From assembly GCF_016185115.1 (NCBI RefSeq), contig NZ_JACPOF010000005.1, positions 1 through 64,000 of the forward strand: DNA of 64,000 bases. The letters run 5' to 3'. The position numbers and the translations under genes were made by a program. How positions within the stretch are numbered: position 1 is the stretch's first letter; every line of letters starts with the position of its first letter. The notes under the pieces are model-generated. The model saw only the letters and a program-made list of their open reading frames with translations, searched no databases and was not told the origin of the DNA. Shown piece after piece: positions 34,087-43,046 of the stretch. This stretch comes from Polaromonas sp. (lineage in GTDB: Bacteria > Pseudomonadota > Gammaproteobacteria > Burkholderiales > Burkholderiaceae_C).

Positions 34087-35796
34087 ATGCTGCTGAAGGT
34101 CAAGACGGCCATTCGGGGCCTGCAGCTGCGCATTGGCAGCTGGCCGGCCGGGCGCGTGACCTGGGGGCTTGTCGGCCTGTTCAGTGTCTGGTTGCTGGCT
34201 GATGCGCTGTTTCTGGGTGTAGGCAGTGGCATTGCCCAGTCTTCCTACGATGCCATGGTTCGCATGCGCCTGTATGCCGCAGCGCCGGATCCGCGCATCG
34301 TCATTGTGGACATCGACGAAGCATCTTTGCTGCGCATGGGTACGCAGTTTGGCCGCTGGCCGTGGCCCCGGGATACGCTGGCCGCCGTGCTGGACCATAT
34401 CGGCAAACAGCAGCCTGCTGCGGTTGTATGGGATGTGGTGTTTTCCGACGCCGATCGCCTGAGCCCTGGTGGTGACGCCGCATTCGATGCGGCCGTGCGG
34501 CGCAGTAACAAGAACCATTTTTCAGTTGTTCGCCTTCCGTCCGCCAATGATGGCCTCAGCCGGATCACCCGCCAGGTGCTGCCGGGGCTGTGGCTGCCTT
34601 CTGCCGTTCAGAAGGTTTCCAGCGGTGGGCCGTCCACGGTGGCGCTGATTCCACCTGTGCTGCCGGCAGTGGCTTCCGGACGCCTGGGCTACAACAACGG
34701 CTACGTTGATGGCGACGGGGTTCTCAGGCGCTTTCGTTATGCAGAAGTTCTTGCCGACGGCAGCGTCATCCAGTCTCTGCCGCTCAGCATTCACCGGGAC
34801 ATCAATGCTGCATTGCCTGCTGCCCAGGGGAGCTTTCCTGTCAGAGGACTCAGGCCCGCCGATGAGCTGGTGGCCTGGCGCAAGAAGGCGGGCGTTTATC
34901 CGACAGTTCCCTTCGCCGATGTATTTGCGCTGGCCGATGGGGGCGCGCCGCTGTCGCGGGTGCCTGGCTTTGCCGGCAAGGTCGTGATCATCGGGTCCAC
35001 TGCGCCCAGCCTGCATGACGTGCACCCGACACCTTTGTCACCGACCCAGGCGGGCGTGGACTCGCTCGCCACGGTGATTGACAACATCCTGCATGAACGC
35101 CACATCGCAGAACTGCCGCGCTGGTTCCAGGTGCTGCTGGCTGCCGCGCTGTGCGTAGGCATTGCACTTTGGGTCCGTGTGCATGGCGTGGCTTCATTGG
35201 CGCCTGCCATTCTTGTATTGCCGGCCTCGCTGCTTTGCGTGAGTTATCTCAGCCTCCATGGCCTGCCGCTGTTCATAGACCTGCACCTCACGGCGGGTAT
35301 AGGGCTGGCCTTTCTGGCGGCGCTGCGCTTGTGGAACGGGTGGCGCCGGGACCATTGGTCTTCCCCTGCTGATCCTGGCTCTGGGCAGCACGTCATCTGG
35401 TGCTGGCGCAGTGAGGCGCCGTGGGTAGATGCGGCCTTGGACCGCACCATGGATGCCCTGGAGCAGCACGCGCCCAACTGCCGCATCGTCACGCCGGACA
35501 TCTCCGTGTCCTGGCCGTCGTCCCTGCACTGGCCTGAGCTGGCGGGCTATCTCGCGATTTGCGGCCCGCGTGCAGAACTCGAACAAGCGCAGCACGCGCT
35601 GGCCGGAGAGATTTCTGGAATTGCCGCTCTGCGCGGCCTCAATCATGGGTCACTGCAAGCCTTGCCGGTCGGCGTGTCGCGGGGCGCTGTCTGCGCCGCC
35701 GCCATGGCCGGCTGGGCTGATCTGGTTCCGCTACCGCAGACACAGCCACACACCAACGTTGCCAGCCAGTCCGTCATTCAAGGAGTTACACAATGA
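34087..35796 (+). CDS. CHASE2-domain membrane sensor with unassigned C-terminal domain
   Basis: 569 residues. Span 1 is near residues 26-45 (WGLVGLFSVWLLADALFLGV), the periplasmic CHASE2 domain follows (DPRIVIVDIDEASLLRMGTQ, GRWPWPRDTLAAVLDHI, AAVVWDVVFSDADR, FAGKVVIIGSTAPSLHD), then three spans (~345-415). CHASE2 usually feeds a kinase, adenylyl cyclase or GGDEF output; here the ~150-residue cytoplasmic tail (420-569) matches none that I recognise. It lies 49 nt after the OmpA gene and overlaps the metacaspase-like gene by four bases, so signal sensing is coupled to the peptidase. Confidence 0.92.
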   Translation: MLLKVKTAIRGLQLRIGSWPAGRVTWGLVGLFSVWLLADALFLGVGSGIAQSSYDAMVRMRLYAAAPDPRIVIVDIDEASLLRMGTQFGRWPWPRDTLAAVLDHIGKQQPAAVVWDVVFSDADRLSPGGDAAFDAAVRRSNKNHFSVVRLPSANDGLSRITRQVLPGLWLPSAVQKVSSGGPSTVALIPPVLPAVASGRLGYNNGYVDGDGVLRRFRYAEVLADGSVIQSLPLSIHRDINAALPAAQGSFPVRGLRPADELVAWRKKAGVYPTVPFADVFALADGGAPLSRVPGFAGKVVIIGSTAPSLHDVHPTPLSPTQAGVDSLATVIDNILHERHIAELPRWFQVLLAAALCVGIALWVRVHGVASLAPAILVLPASLLCVSYLSLHGLPLFIDLHLTAGIGLAFLAALRLWNGWRRDHWSSPADPGSGQHVIWCWRSEAPWVDAALDRTMDALEQHAPNCRIVTPDISVSWPSSLHWPELAGYLAICGPRAELEQAQHALAGEISGIAALRGLNHGSLQALPVGVSRGAVCAAAMAGWADLVPLPQTQPHTNVASQSVIQGVTQ

Positions 35797-37808
35797 AGCG
35801 TCATCACACACTGGCAGTCATTGCACTTGCCATCGCGGGAGGTGCACTGACCCTCCATGTCGCAGGACAGCCCGCCATACAGTTCACGACGGCGGTGCGC
35901 GACACCGAACTGCGTTCGGACAAGTTGGGCTCTGCGCCGGTCATGGGCAATCTGCAGGCCGGCGCACGCCTGAATGTGCTGAGTGTTGAAGGCGGCTGGG
36001 CTTTGGTGGAGTCATCAGGCGCGCGTGGCTGGGTCAGGGCCAATGCCCTGAACCTCCAGTCGGGCAGCTCTGCGGCCTCTGGAATGGACAGTGGCCGGCA
36101 GGGTTCCGGCAATACCGCACTGACGCTGGGTACGCGTGGCCTGAGCCCGCGCAGCAATCGCCACGCGTTGATCATCGGCATCAGCAAGTACGGCGATCCT
36201 GGCATATCGCCGCTGCCCGGTGCGCGCATAGACAGGGAGAGCGCGACCCAGATGGCCACCGCCATGCAGGTGCCTCCCGACAATATCAGCTACCTGCAGG
36301 ACGAGCAGGCCACCGGCGACAACATACGCGCAGCCCTCAAGAGCCTGGAAAACCGGGTCCAGGAGGGCGACCGGGTGTTCATCCATTACTCCGGGCATGG
36401 AACACGTTCATACGATGCCGAATCAGGCGGTTGCGTGGAAGCGCTGCTGGGGTATGAAGGCACTTACAAGGCCCTGCTGACCAACCGCGAAATGGCCAGC
36501 CTGCTCAAGCCGATCACAAACAAGACTGACAAGCTCTTTGTAATGTACGACGCCTGCCATTCAGGCGGCATTGTGAGCAATGCCTCTACAGTGCGTACCC
36601 GCGGCCTCGGCATGGCGGGTTCCCGCATGGACCCTCTGGGTAACGGAAACGACGAAGGCCTTTTGAGTCCGAAAGTTGCGAATATCAGCGAGGAATGCGG
36701 GCGGCCGGTCAATGTCAAAACGCGCAATCTGCTGGTAGAGAGCGTCACTGCGGGCACATTGCCGCAGGACATCATCCATATCAGTGCATCACGTGATAAC
36801 GAGGTGAGCTTTGACGATTCGATGAAGGGCGGTCTGGCCACGCAGTTTGTACGCGACTGCATGCTTCGTGACGCGGTGGACATCGACAAGTCCGGCGCCA
36901 TCAGCATGGAGGAGATCCGGCAGTGCGCGCAAGCGAAAATCAACCAGCGCATGCAAAACGACGCCAATTTCAAGGCGCATAACCTGATGTTGTCGGGCAA
37001 TATCGGCTTTGTACCGGCCTGGTTCAGCCAGGTCCAGCTGGCTGCCGGCCCGCTTGCCCAGACAGTGGCGTTGCCGGTTGCGGTGCCAGCGGCTCAGGTG
37101 CCACCAGTGGTCGTGGCTCCTGCGCCGGTCAGGCCGCCGCCCGGGACTGTGCCTGCTGCGCCACCTGTTGTCGCCATGCTTCCGGCGGCAAAGCCTCCTG
37201 CAGCCCCGGCGCCTGTCGCGGTAGCTGCGCCTCCTCCGGCAGTGGTCGCCGCGCCTGCACCGGTGGTGGCTGCGCTCACGGGTGAGCAGGCCTTGCGGCA
37301 GATGTTCGAGCAACGTGATGCCAAGCGCCGCGTGAATGTCAGTCTGGGCAAGACACAACTCAAGATCGCGCAGGACACTCTGGAATTGAGCGTGCAATCC
37401 GCCAAGGCCGGTTATGTGTATGTGGCCCTGGCCGGGTCAGACAACAAGTCGGTCTATATGCTTTTCCCGAATGATCTGGACCAGAACAACCGCATAGCGG
37501 CCGGGGAGACCCTCAAGCTGCCCCGTGACAACTGGCGCGTCAAGGCTGGTGGCCCGGCCGGCACCAACAACCTGCTGGTATTTGTCGCTGACGGGCCGCG
37601 CGACCTCGGTCAGCTTTCTGCGTCCAAGGCAGGGCCATTTGTCATGTCTCTCAACGATGCAGGGGGCCGCGCAAAACTTGGTGCCCTGATGACGGCCTCG
37701 GCCACGGTCGCGAGCCAGGCATGCCAGACGAGCGCAAGCCGTAAAAACAACCCGCTTTGCTCTGATGCATACGGTGCGGCCATGGTGTCTGTCGACGAAG
37801 TCAAATAA
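35793..37808 (+). CDS. exported metacaspase-like peptidase with SH3-like domain, EF-hand and DUF4384-like C-terminus
   Basis: 671 residues. A signal peptide (LAVIALAIAGGALTLHVAGQ) is followed by an SH3-like bacterial domain (~30-90, VRDTELRSDKLGSAPVMGNL, GWVRANALNL). The caspase domain (~122-410) has RHALIIGISKYGDPGISPLP, VFIHYSGHGTRSYD with His202 and LFVMYDACHSGGI with Cys255. An EF-hand loop, DIDKSGAISMEE (363-374), lies inside the same domain. A Pro/Ala-rich linker (~428-500) joins a DUF4384-like domain (~505-610, VYVALAGSDNKSVYMLFPND). The two acidic residues after the Cys-containing strand suit a basic P1 specificity, as in metacaspases. ATGA overlap with the CHASE2 gene. Confidence 0.92.
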   Translation: MKRHHTLAVIALAIAGGALTLHVAGQPAIQFTTAVRDTELRSDKLGSAPVMGNLQAGARLNVLSVEGGWALVESSGARGWVRANALNLQSGSSAASGMDSGRQGSGNTALTLGTRGLSPRSNRHALIIGISKYGDPGISPLPGARIDRESATQMATAMQVPPDNISYLQDEQATGDNIRAALKSLENRVQEGDRVFIHYSGHGTRSYDAESGGCVEALLGYEGTYKALLTNREMASLLKPITNKTDKLFVMYDACHSGGIVSNASTVRTRGLGMAGSRMDPLGNGNDEGLLSPKVANISEECGRPVNVKTRNLLVESVTAGTLPQDIIHISASRDNEVSFDDSMKGGLATQFVRDCMLRDAVDIDKSGAISMEEIRQCAQAKINQRMQNDANFKAHNLMLSGNIGFVPAWFSQVQLAAGPLAQTVALPVAVPAAQVPPVVVAPAPVRPPPGTVPAAPPVVAMLPAAKPPAAPAPVAVAAPPPAVVAAPAPVVAALTGEQALRQMFEQRDAKRRVNVSLGKTQLKIAQDTLELSVQSAKAGYVYVALAGSDNKSVYMLFPNDLDQNNRIAAGETLKLPRDNWRVKAGGPAGTNNLLVFVADGPRDLGQLSASKAGPFVMSLNDAGGRAKLGALMTASATVASQACQTSASRKNNPLCSDAYGAAMVSVDEVK

Positions 37809-37831
37809 AAACAAAGGGTCTGTAACAGGCC

Positions 37832-40831
37832 CTAGCGGCCGCCTTCTCCCACCAGCGCATACGGCGCCCAAAAAGCCGGGTGGGAGAATTTCGGGTCCGC
37901 CATGACCTTGAGCATGGCTTCGCGCAGGCTCTCGGCCCTTTTGGCGCCGGGGTTCGCCGCCTGGTGGGCGAAAGTGCCCGTGGTCAGCAAACTTGCAGAT
38001 TCGCTTTCGACCGACCAGTGCGTCACCAGCAGGCTGCGTGACCCTGCGTAAAAAAAGCCCCGGGCAAGACCGCTGAGCGCTTCTTCCGCGCGGCCTTCTG
38101 CAGCGGCGGTGTTGCAGGCGGAAAGGACCACCCAGTCGGCATTGAGTTTGAGGCCCAATACGTCTTCCAGTGTCAGCAGCGGGGCCAGCGGGTCGGCGTC
38201 TTCCGGACCGCCTGCGGCCATGGCCAGCGCCGGCTGGCGCAAATTGGGAAGGTCACCGGGCACCAGACCGTGGGTGGCAAACACAATCACGCGCTTTTGC
38301 GCCAGCTGGCCGCTGCGGCTGGCTTGCAGCACGCTTTCGCGGTTGGCGTCTTTCCCGAAGTGCGTGTCTTTTTGCCTGTCGGCCTTGAGCAGGTCGGCAA
38401 TCGCCTCGACCTCTGCGCGCGTCTCCGGCAGGGCCGGGATCTGCGCGTATTTGAGTGCGCTGCGTGTAACTTCGTCCTCCGGTTTGTTGCCAGCAGCACC
38501 AGCGGCAGAGCGGGTCAGGTTGACGTTACGTGTGTTGCCCGGCTGTGCAACCTGCCGTGCATCGAAGAGGGGATCCCCCCAGCCCATAAACGCCTGCACC
38601 GCCGGCTTTGACTGGCTTAACTGCTTGAGCGCCATCCAGGCGCTCGCACCGGGTACATGACTGACGGCCCTTTGCCGGATCAACCAGGGGGCAGTGGCCG
38701 GGTCGCCGCTGAATGACTCTGTCACCAACGCCGAAAACGGCACTTGCGCCAGCGCGCCGGAGGTCGACACGATCAGGTGCTTTTTCCCTGCCAGCGATGC
38801 AGACAAGGGCTTGAGCAAGGCCTCGTACAGCGTGGCCGACGCCGCAAAATCAAACTTTGGAGCCCGCACACCCATGCCGGCCACGTCCAGCGTGACCCGA
38901 AGGCGCTGCACCAGTGTGGCGACGGCTGCTTCGTCAAGCGCCGAATAGGCGCCGACGACACCGTGCTGCCGGTCGATCGCCCACACATAGGTACCCAGTG
39001 AAGTACTCAGGCACTGTACGAACACGTCATCTTCGCCCAGCAGTGCGGCGATTTCCTTCACTGTGGGGGGGCGCGGCCTGACCATTTGTTCGTATTGGGG
39101 AAACGACTGGCGGATTTGCTGGTGCAGTTGCTGGCGCTGCCCGGACAACTGCGCAATGCGCTGGCGCATTTGTTCGGTAACTGCCGGCGTTTGTCTTGCT
39201 GTGGCTTCGCTGCCCTGCTGGTTGATGTAGCGGTAGAGCACGTCCAGTTCCCGCTGGATGTCCTGCTCGTTGCGCAACGCTTCCTGCAGACGGGGATCGG
39301 TGAAGCGGGTGCGTTGAGCCGCATCGTTCAGGGCCTGCTGTACGGATGAACCGGAAAGCCATTCGGCCATGGCAAAGCCTCTTTCCAGCGCCTGCGCGTC
39401 GGCACCATTGGCAATCGCCTTGAGGTAGGCTTCGGCGACGCTTTTGCGTGCCAGTTTGCGCAGACCCTGGTCTTCATTGCCCTCCGGGCTTTCGCCGCTG
39501 GCCATCAGGCTTGGCAGGGCGACATTGAAGTGCGCGAGCGCTTCGCCGCGCTTGCCACTTTCCCACAGGGCCCAGGCCAGCAGTCCCTCTGACAATGCTG
39601 TTGTGGGGTGGCCTGCGCCAAAATCATTCTTCTGGCGCGTCCAGGACGCGGTGAGGACGCTTTCGGCCTGCGGCCAGCGCTGCAGCTTGAGCAGCACGAT
39701 GGCCCGCGTCAGTCCGTTGCGCGCAAATTGCTGCGCTTCGGTGCTGCCCTGGGAGTCGCGGTCTACAGCTTCAAAACTCTTCCATGCGTCAGCCCAGCGC
39801 TCCTGGCCGGCCAGCGCGGTCTGCTCTACCCCCCGCGCTGCCAGCAGGGGGGCCGAGGTGGCCGGTGCATTGGCCTTGAGCATGCTGTCGGCACCCTTGC
39901 GCGCCCACTGCTCCGCTTCGCGAAAACGCCCCTCCTGGATACGAAGCCTGCCTATCGTGGTGAAGAGCTGGGCGACGAGGTGGTTTGACACCTCTCCGGC
40001 AGCGATGATTTGCAGTCCCTGCCGAAGGCTTTGGTCGGCGTCAAAAAGTGCACCGCGCATGTTCTGGGACCGGGCCTCGTACGTCAGGGCATTGATCAGT
40101 TCGTTGCGTCCAAAAAATGCCCGCTTGTCGTCCATCTGGCTGCCCAGCGCCACGCTACGTCGCGCCGCCAGCACAGCCCTGTTGGCTGAGCGGGCTGCCG
40201 CATCGTATTGCGACATGAACGACTCCATGTCGCCCTTCGAGGTATAGACGCGCGCCTCGGTGCGCGCCAGCAGGTACTGCGGCCCCGGCCGGTTCGGACG
40301 TAGCTGGCCCTGAAACCGCGCGAGCGACGCCTCGGCCATGGCCATGGTGCTGGTGGCGTCCTTGATATTGGCCTGCAGATGCAGGTATTTGAGGGCTATT
40401 TCCGCCTGTACAAAAGCCCGCCACGCATCATTGGGGGCCAGTCTGGCTGCGTCCTGGGCATAGGAAAAATAGTCTGCGAGCCGGCCCCCCCTGATCTGCG
40501 CCAGCGCCATTCGCCAGTGCGCCTGCCAGTCGTCTGGCAAGGCCTGCAGCCAGTTGCGCGCAAACTGCTCGCTGACGCCCAGATCCCCCTGCTGTTCGCT
40601 CAGGGTCTTGCGGCTCTCGAAGAACTCTTCGAGAGCCGCGCGGCTGGCGCCCGCCGGTGCGGGCTCCAGTACTTTCTGACGTGCTTTTTCCTTGTCCTGG
40701 GGACTCAGGACCATGGTCGGCGCAGCTTCAAGCGCATCTTCGGTCTGTGCATGCGCCGGCATTGCGCCCAGAAAGCAGGCCAGTGACAGGGAAATGGTGC
40801 AAGTCCAGCTGATGAATGTCATGCGTGTCAT
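37832..40831 (-). CDS. exported TPR-CHAT caspase-like peptidase
   Basis: 999 residues from the ATG at 40831 (40822 also possible). A signal peptide (TCTISLSLACFLGAMPAHAQ) is followed by a long helical TPR region (~60-560) with repeats such as RNWLQALPDDWQAHWRMALA and AQDAARLAPNDAWRAFVQAE. The CHAT domain occupies the C-terminal ~330 residues: VIVFATHGLVPGDLPNLRQP with catalytic His854, VVLSACNTAAAEGRAEEALS with Cys906 and LARGFFYAGSRSLLVTHWSV. CHAT proteases are caspase relatives related to separase. The gene is convergent with the metacaspase-like gene, stops 23 nt apart. Confidence 0.93.
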   Translation of the reverse strand: MTRMTFISWTCTISLSLACFLGAMPAHAQTEDALEAAPTMVLSPQDKEKARQKVLEPAPAGASRAALEEFFESRKTLSEQQGDLGVSEQFARNWLQALPDDWQAHWRMALAQIRGGRLADYFSYAQDAARLAPNDAWRAFVQAEIALKYLHLQANIKDATSTMAMAEASLARFQGQLRPNRPGPQYLLARTEARVYTSKGDMESFMSQYDAAARSANRAVLAARRSVALGSQMDDKRAFFGRNELINALTYEARSQNMRGALFDADQSLRQGLQIIAAGEVSNHLVAQLFTTIGRLRIQEGRFREAEQWARKGADSMLKANAPATSAPLLAARGVEQTALAGQERWADAWKSFEAVDRDSQGSTEAQQFARNGLTRAIVLLKLQRWPQAESVLTASWTRQKNDFGAGHPTTALSEGLLAWALWESGKRGEALAHFNVALPSLMASGESPEGNEDQGLRKLARKSVAEAYLKAIANGADAQALERGFAMAEWLSGSSVQQALNDAAQRTRFTDPRLQEALRNEQDIQRELDVLYRYINQQGSEATARQTPAVTEQMRQRIAQLSGQRQQLHQQIRQSFPQYEQMVRPRPPTVKEIAALLGEDDVFVQCLSTSLGTYVWAIDRQHGVVGAYSALDEAAVATLVQRLRVTLDVAGMGVRAPKFDFAASATLYEALLKPLSASLAGKKHLIVSTSGALAQVPFSALVTESFSGDPATAPWLIRQRAVSHVPGASAWMALKQLSQSKPAVQAFMGWGDPLFDARQVAQPGNTRNVNLTRSAAGAAGNKPEDEVTRSALKYAQIPALPETRAEVEAIADLLKADRQKDTHFGKDANRESVLQASRSGQLAQKRVIVFATHGLVPGDLPNLRQPALAMAAGGPEDADPLAPLLTLEDVLGLKLNADWVVLSACNTAAAEGRAEEALSGLARGFFYAGSRSLLVTHWSVESESASLLTTGTFAHQAANPGAKRAESLREAMLKVMADPKFSHPAFWAPYALVGEGGR

Positions 40832-41008
40832 CGGTGTCGTTAACTTGTGGAAACCAGATTTGGGGCGTTGATGTTGACACGTCTTCATACCTGTTGCCAT
40901 ACCTTGTAACGAGTGTTGTGGCGTAGAGCATGAATCCGCCAGGTGTTGGGGACGGCACCGGGTATCACGGACATCACCGGGCATGTCGGGTTTCGCGTGG
41001 TGTCCGGA

Positions 41009-41848
41009 CTAGGGGCCCCGTGTACCGAGCACCGCCGCGCCAGTAATCATCGCTGCGGCCAGGGCAATGCTCCAGCTCAGGGGTTTGCCGCTGGCCAGCA
41101 TCAGCAGGGCAGTCGATGCCAGCGGTGTGATGTAGCTCAGGATGCCGATCTGCCGCGCATCACCCAGCTTGAGCGCCTTGTCCCAGAGAAAAAACGCTGC
41201 GCCCAGCGGACCCAGACCCATTGCCGCAATCAGCAGCCAGTCCTGCGTCGACAGGGAGGCTTGAGGTTCAAGCGCCCAGTGGCACAGCAAGGAGAGCAGC
41301 CCCGACACCAGCCCGAACAAACCGACGGCTGCGGTGGAAAACGGCGGTACGCGCTGCGTCAGCAGCGAATAGCTGGCCCAGATAAATGCTGATGCCAAAG
41401 CTGGCAGGTAACCCCAGGACCAGAGCGCCGATGTTGCGCTGCTGCTGGCGCCCAATATGGCCACCGCAGCACCGGAAAACCCCAGCACCGCCGCGATAAG
41501 GTGGAGGGGCCGCAGTTGTACGCCCTTCAGAAAAAGCGGAGCCAGCACCACCATCAAAAGCGGCCACAGATAGTTGACGAGGTTGGCCTCTACCGGCGGC
41601 GCCATGCGCAGCGCAATGAACAGCAGGAAGTGAAAACCAAACAGGCCGTAGACACCCAGCGCCAGGGTCGATGCGGGGATGCGCCATGGCGATCTGTCCC
41701 TGGCTACAAAGGGCAGGGCCAGCACGCTGCCGATCAGCAGCGCGAGACCTGTCAGTAAAAAGGGCGGCACGTGCCTGAGCGACACACCGAGTGATGCGAG
41801 AAGGGCCCAGAGGGCAATGGCGCCCATGGCGTACAGGTTGGCTGGCAT
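41009..41848 (-). CDS. DMT-superfamily exporter (EamA, YddG-like)
   Basis: 279 residues from the ATG at 41848, about ten spans in two EamA repeats. VEANLVNYLWPLLMVVLAPL matches the VNYLWP motif of the aromatic amino acid exporter YddG, and the second repeat has SAFIWASYSLLTQRVPPFST. Export of aromatic or other amino acids is a reasonable guess. It is divergent from the small lipoprotein gene at 42004. Confidence 0.85.
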   Translation of the reverse strand: MPANLYAMGAIALWALLASLGVSLRHVPPFLLTGLALLIGSVLALPFVARDRSPWRIPASTLALGVYGLFGFHFLLFIALRMAPPVEANLVNYLWPLLMVVLAPLFLKGVQLRPLHLIAAVLGFSGAAVAILGASSSATSALWSWGYLPALASAFIWASYSLLTQRVPPFSTAAVGLFGLVSGLLSLLCHWALEPQASLSTQDWLLIAAMGLGPLGAAFFLWDKALKLGDARQIGILSYITPLASTALLMLASGKPLSWSIALAAAMITGAAVLGTRGP

Positions 41849-42003
41849 GGTCTGTAAAGATTCCCGGTAAAGCGGAAGGCAGCTCCCTGGTCTACATGCG
41901 GTAACCAGCTTCACCCTTCAGGCATATGGCCTACACCAAGCGGCCATGCTTGAGCGCTGAAATGGGCGTGCGGAAGTTTAACCACCGCATCAAGGAGAAC
42001 AGC

Positions 42004-42204
42004 ATGAGAAAAATTTCGATCCTTCTGGCTACCCTGGCCGGCCTGGGCGCATTGTCGGGCTGCGTGGCCTACCCTGTGGGCTACGACAACGGCCCGCATT
42101 ACCGTCAGGCACCAGCACCGGCACCGGGTTACAGGCGTGACTGTGATGGCGATGGTGTACCCAACCGCTATGACCGGCGCCCGTCAGACCCCTATCGTTA
42201 TTGA
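42004..42204 (+). CDS. small lipoprotein with acidic Asp/Gly repeat
   Basis: 66 residues. AAGGAGA 7 nt before the ATG is an excellent ribosome site. The signal peptide ILLATLAGLGALSGC ends in a lipobox LSGC. The mature part is Pro/Tyr-rich with DCDGDGVPNRYDRRPSDPYR, like a single thrombospondin type-3 calcium-binding repeat. Function unknown; small lipoproteins of this type are frequent in Burkholderiales. Confidence 0.8.
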   Translation: MRKISILLATLAGLGALSGCVAYPVGYDNGPHYRQAPAPAPGYRRDCDGDGVPNRYDRRPSDPYRY

Positions 42205-42216
42205 TCTGCAAAATGT

Positions 42217-42999
42217 TTACCTGAGGCTGGCTTCCAGGGCCAGCATCGGCGTCTGGTCCACGACGATCCAGCCCTGGGTGGGCCTGTCCAGATCCAGAAT
42301 TGTGTAGATCACCAGCGACAGCAGCAAGGGGAAGCCGATCAGCGCCAGCCGCAGGCGCCGCTGGTTGGCACCGAAAGCAAAACCCGCCAGGGCTGCCGCC
42401 TGCAGGGTGATGATGACCAGCAGTCCAATCACTGAAGACGGTATCTGGTTCTCGATGGCATAGCGGCGCTCATTGCGTATCGTGCCCATGTCGATGACTG
42501 CCGAAGTCAGGGACGAAAAGTAGGTGTTCTGCACGGGTTCCCGATAATTGCCCAGGGCCGATACGACAGCCCAGATGCGCGCCTGGATACCCTGCGCGTC
42601 GCTGACGAGTGCTTCCGATTTGGCACTTTCGGCTGCCGAGTCGTGATAGGCCAGCCGCGAGGTGATGTACTCCCGCAACAGTGTTTTGACGGCCTGCGAT
42701 TGCCCGGGCTGCAGGAAGTCGGCACGCACCCAGGCCGTGCTTATGGCGTTGGCTTCCTTGAGGATGACCACCTTGCGCGCTTCGTAACGTGTCACGCCCA
42801 TGCTGAATGAAAAGGCCAGCAAGAGGCCCAGCAAGGCCAGTGTGGCACCGGAGACCGAGAAAAAAGCGCTGCTGATGTTGTCCCAGCTTTCGAAGTCCAT
42901 CTTGCGGCCTGTGCGAAAGCCGGCTTCTATGGCGACCAGCAGGGCGCAAAACAGCGTGATGGCAAATATCGGGGCGGGAATGTCGTTCAGGTTTTGCAT
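42217..42999 (-). CDS. bestrophin-like (DUF4239-type) membrane protein
   Basis: 260 residues with two N-terminal spans (APIFAITLFCALLVAIEAGF and SGATLALLGLLLAFSFSMGV), a ~110-residue soluble region (RYEARKVVILKEANAISTAW, FLQPGQSQAVKTLLREYITS) and two C-terminal spans (VIGLLVIITLQAAALAGFAF, LALIGFPLLLSLVIYTILDL). The pattern fits DUF4239/bestrophin-like proteins, possible anion channels. It is convergent with the lipoprotein gene (12 nt). Confidence 0.8.
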   Translation of the reverse strand: MQNLNDIPAPIFAITLFCALLVAIEAGFRTGRKMDFESWDNISSAFFSVSGATLALLGLLLAFSFSMGVTRYEARKVVILKEANAISTAWVRADFLQPGQSQAVKTLLREYITSRLAYHDSAAESAKSEALVSDAQGIQARIWAVVSALGNYREPVQNTYFSSLTSAVIDMGTIRNERRYAIENQIPSSVIGLLVIITLQAAALAGFAFGANQRRLRLALIGFPLLLSLVIYTILDLDRPTQGWIVVDQTPMLALEASLR

Positions 43000-43046
43000 G
43001 AGCCCGAGGCCGGTTCCCGGCGGTCAGTGTGAAAAGAAAAGGCGTC

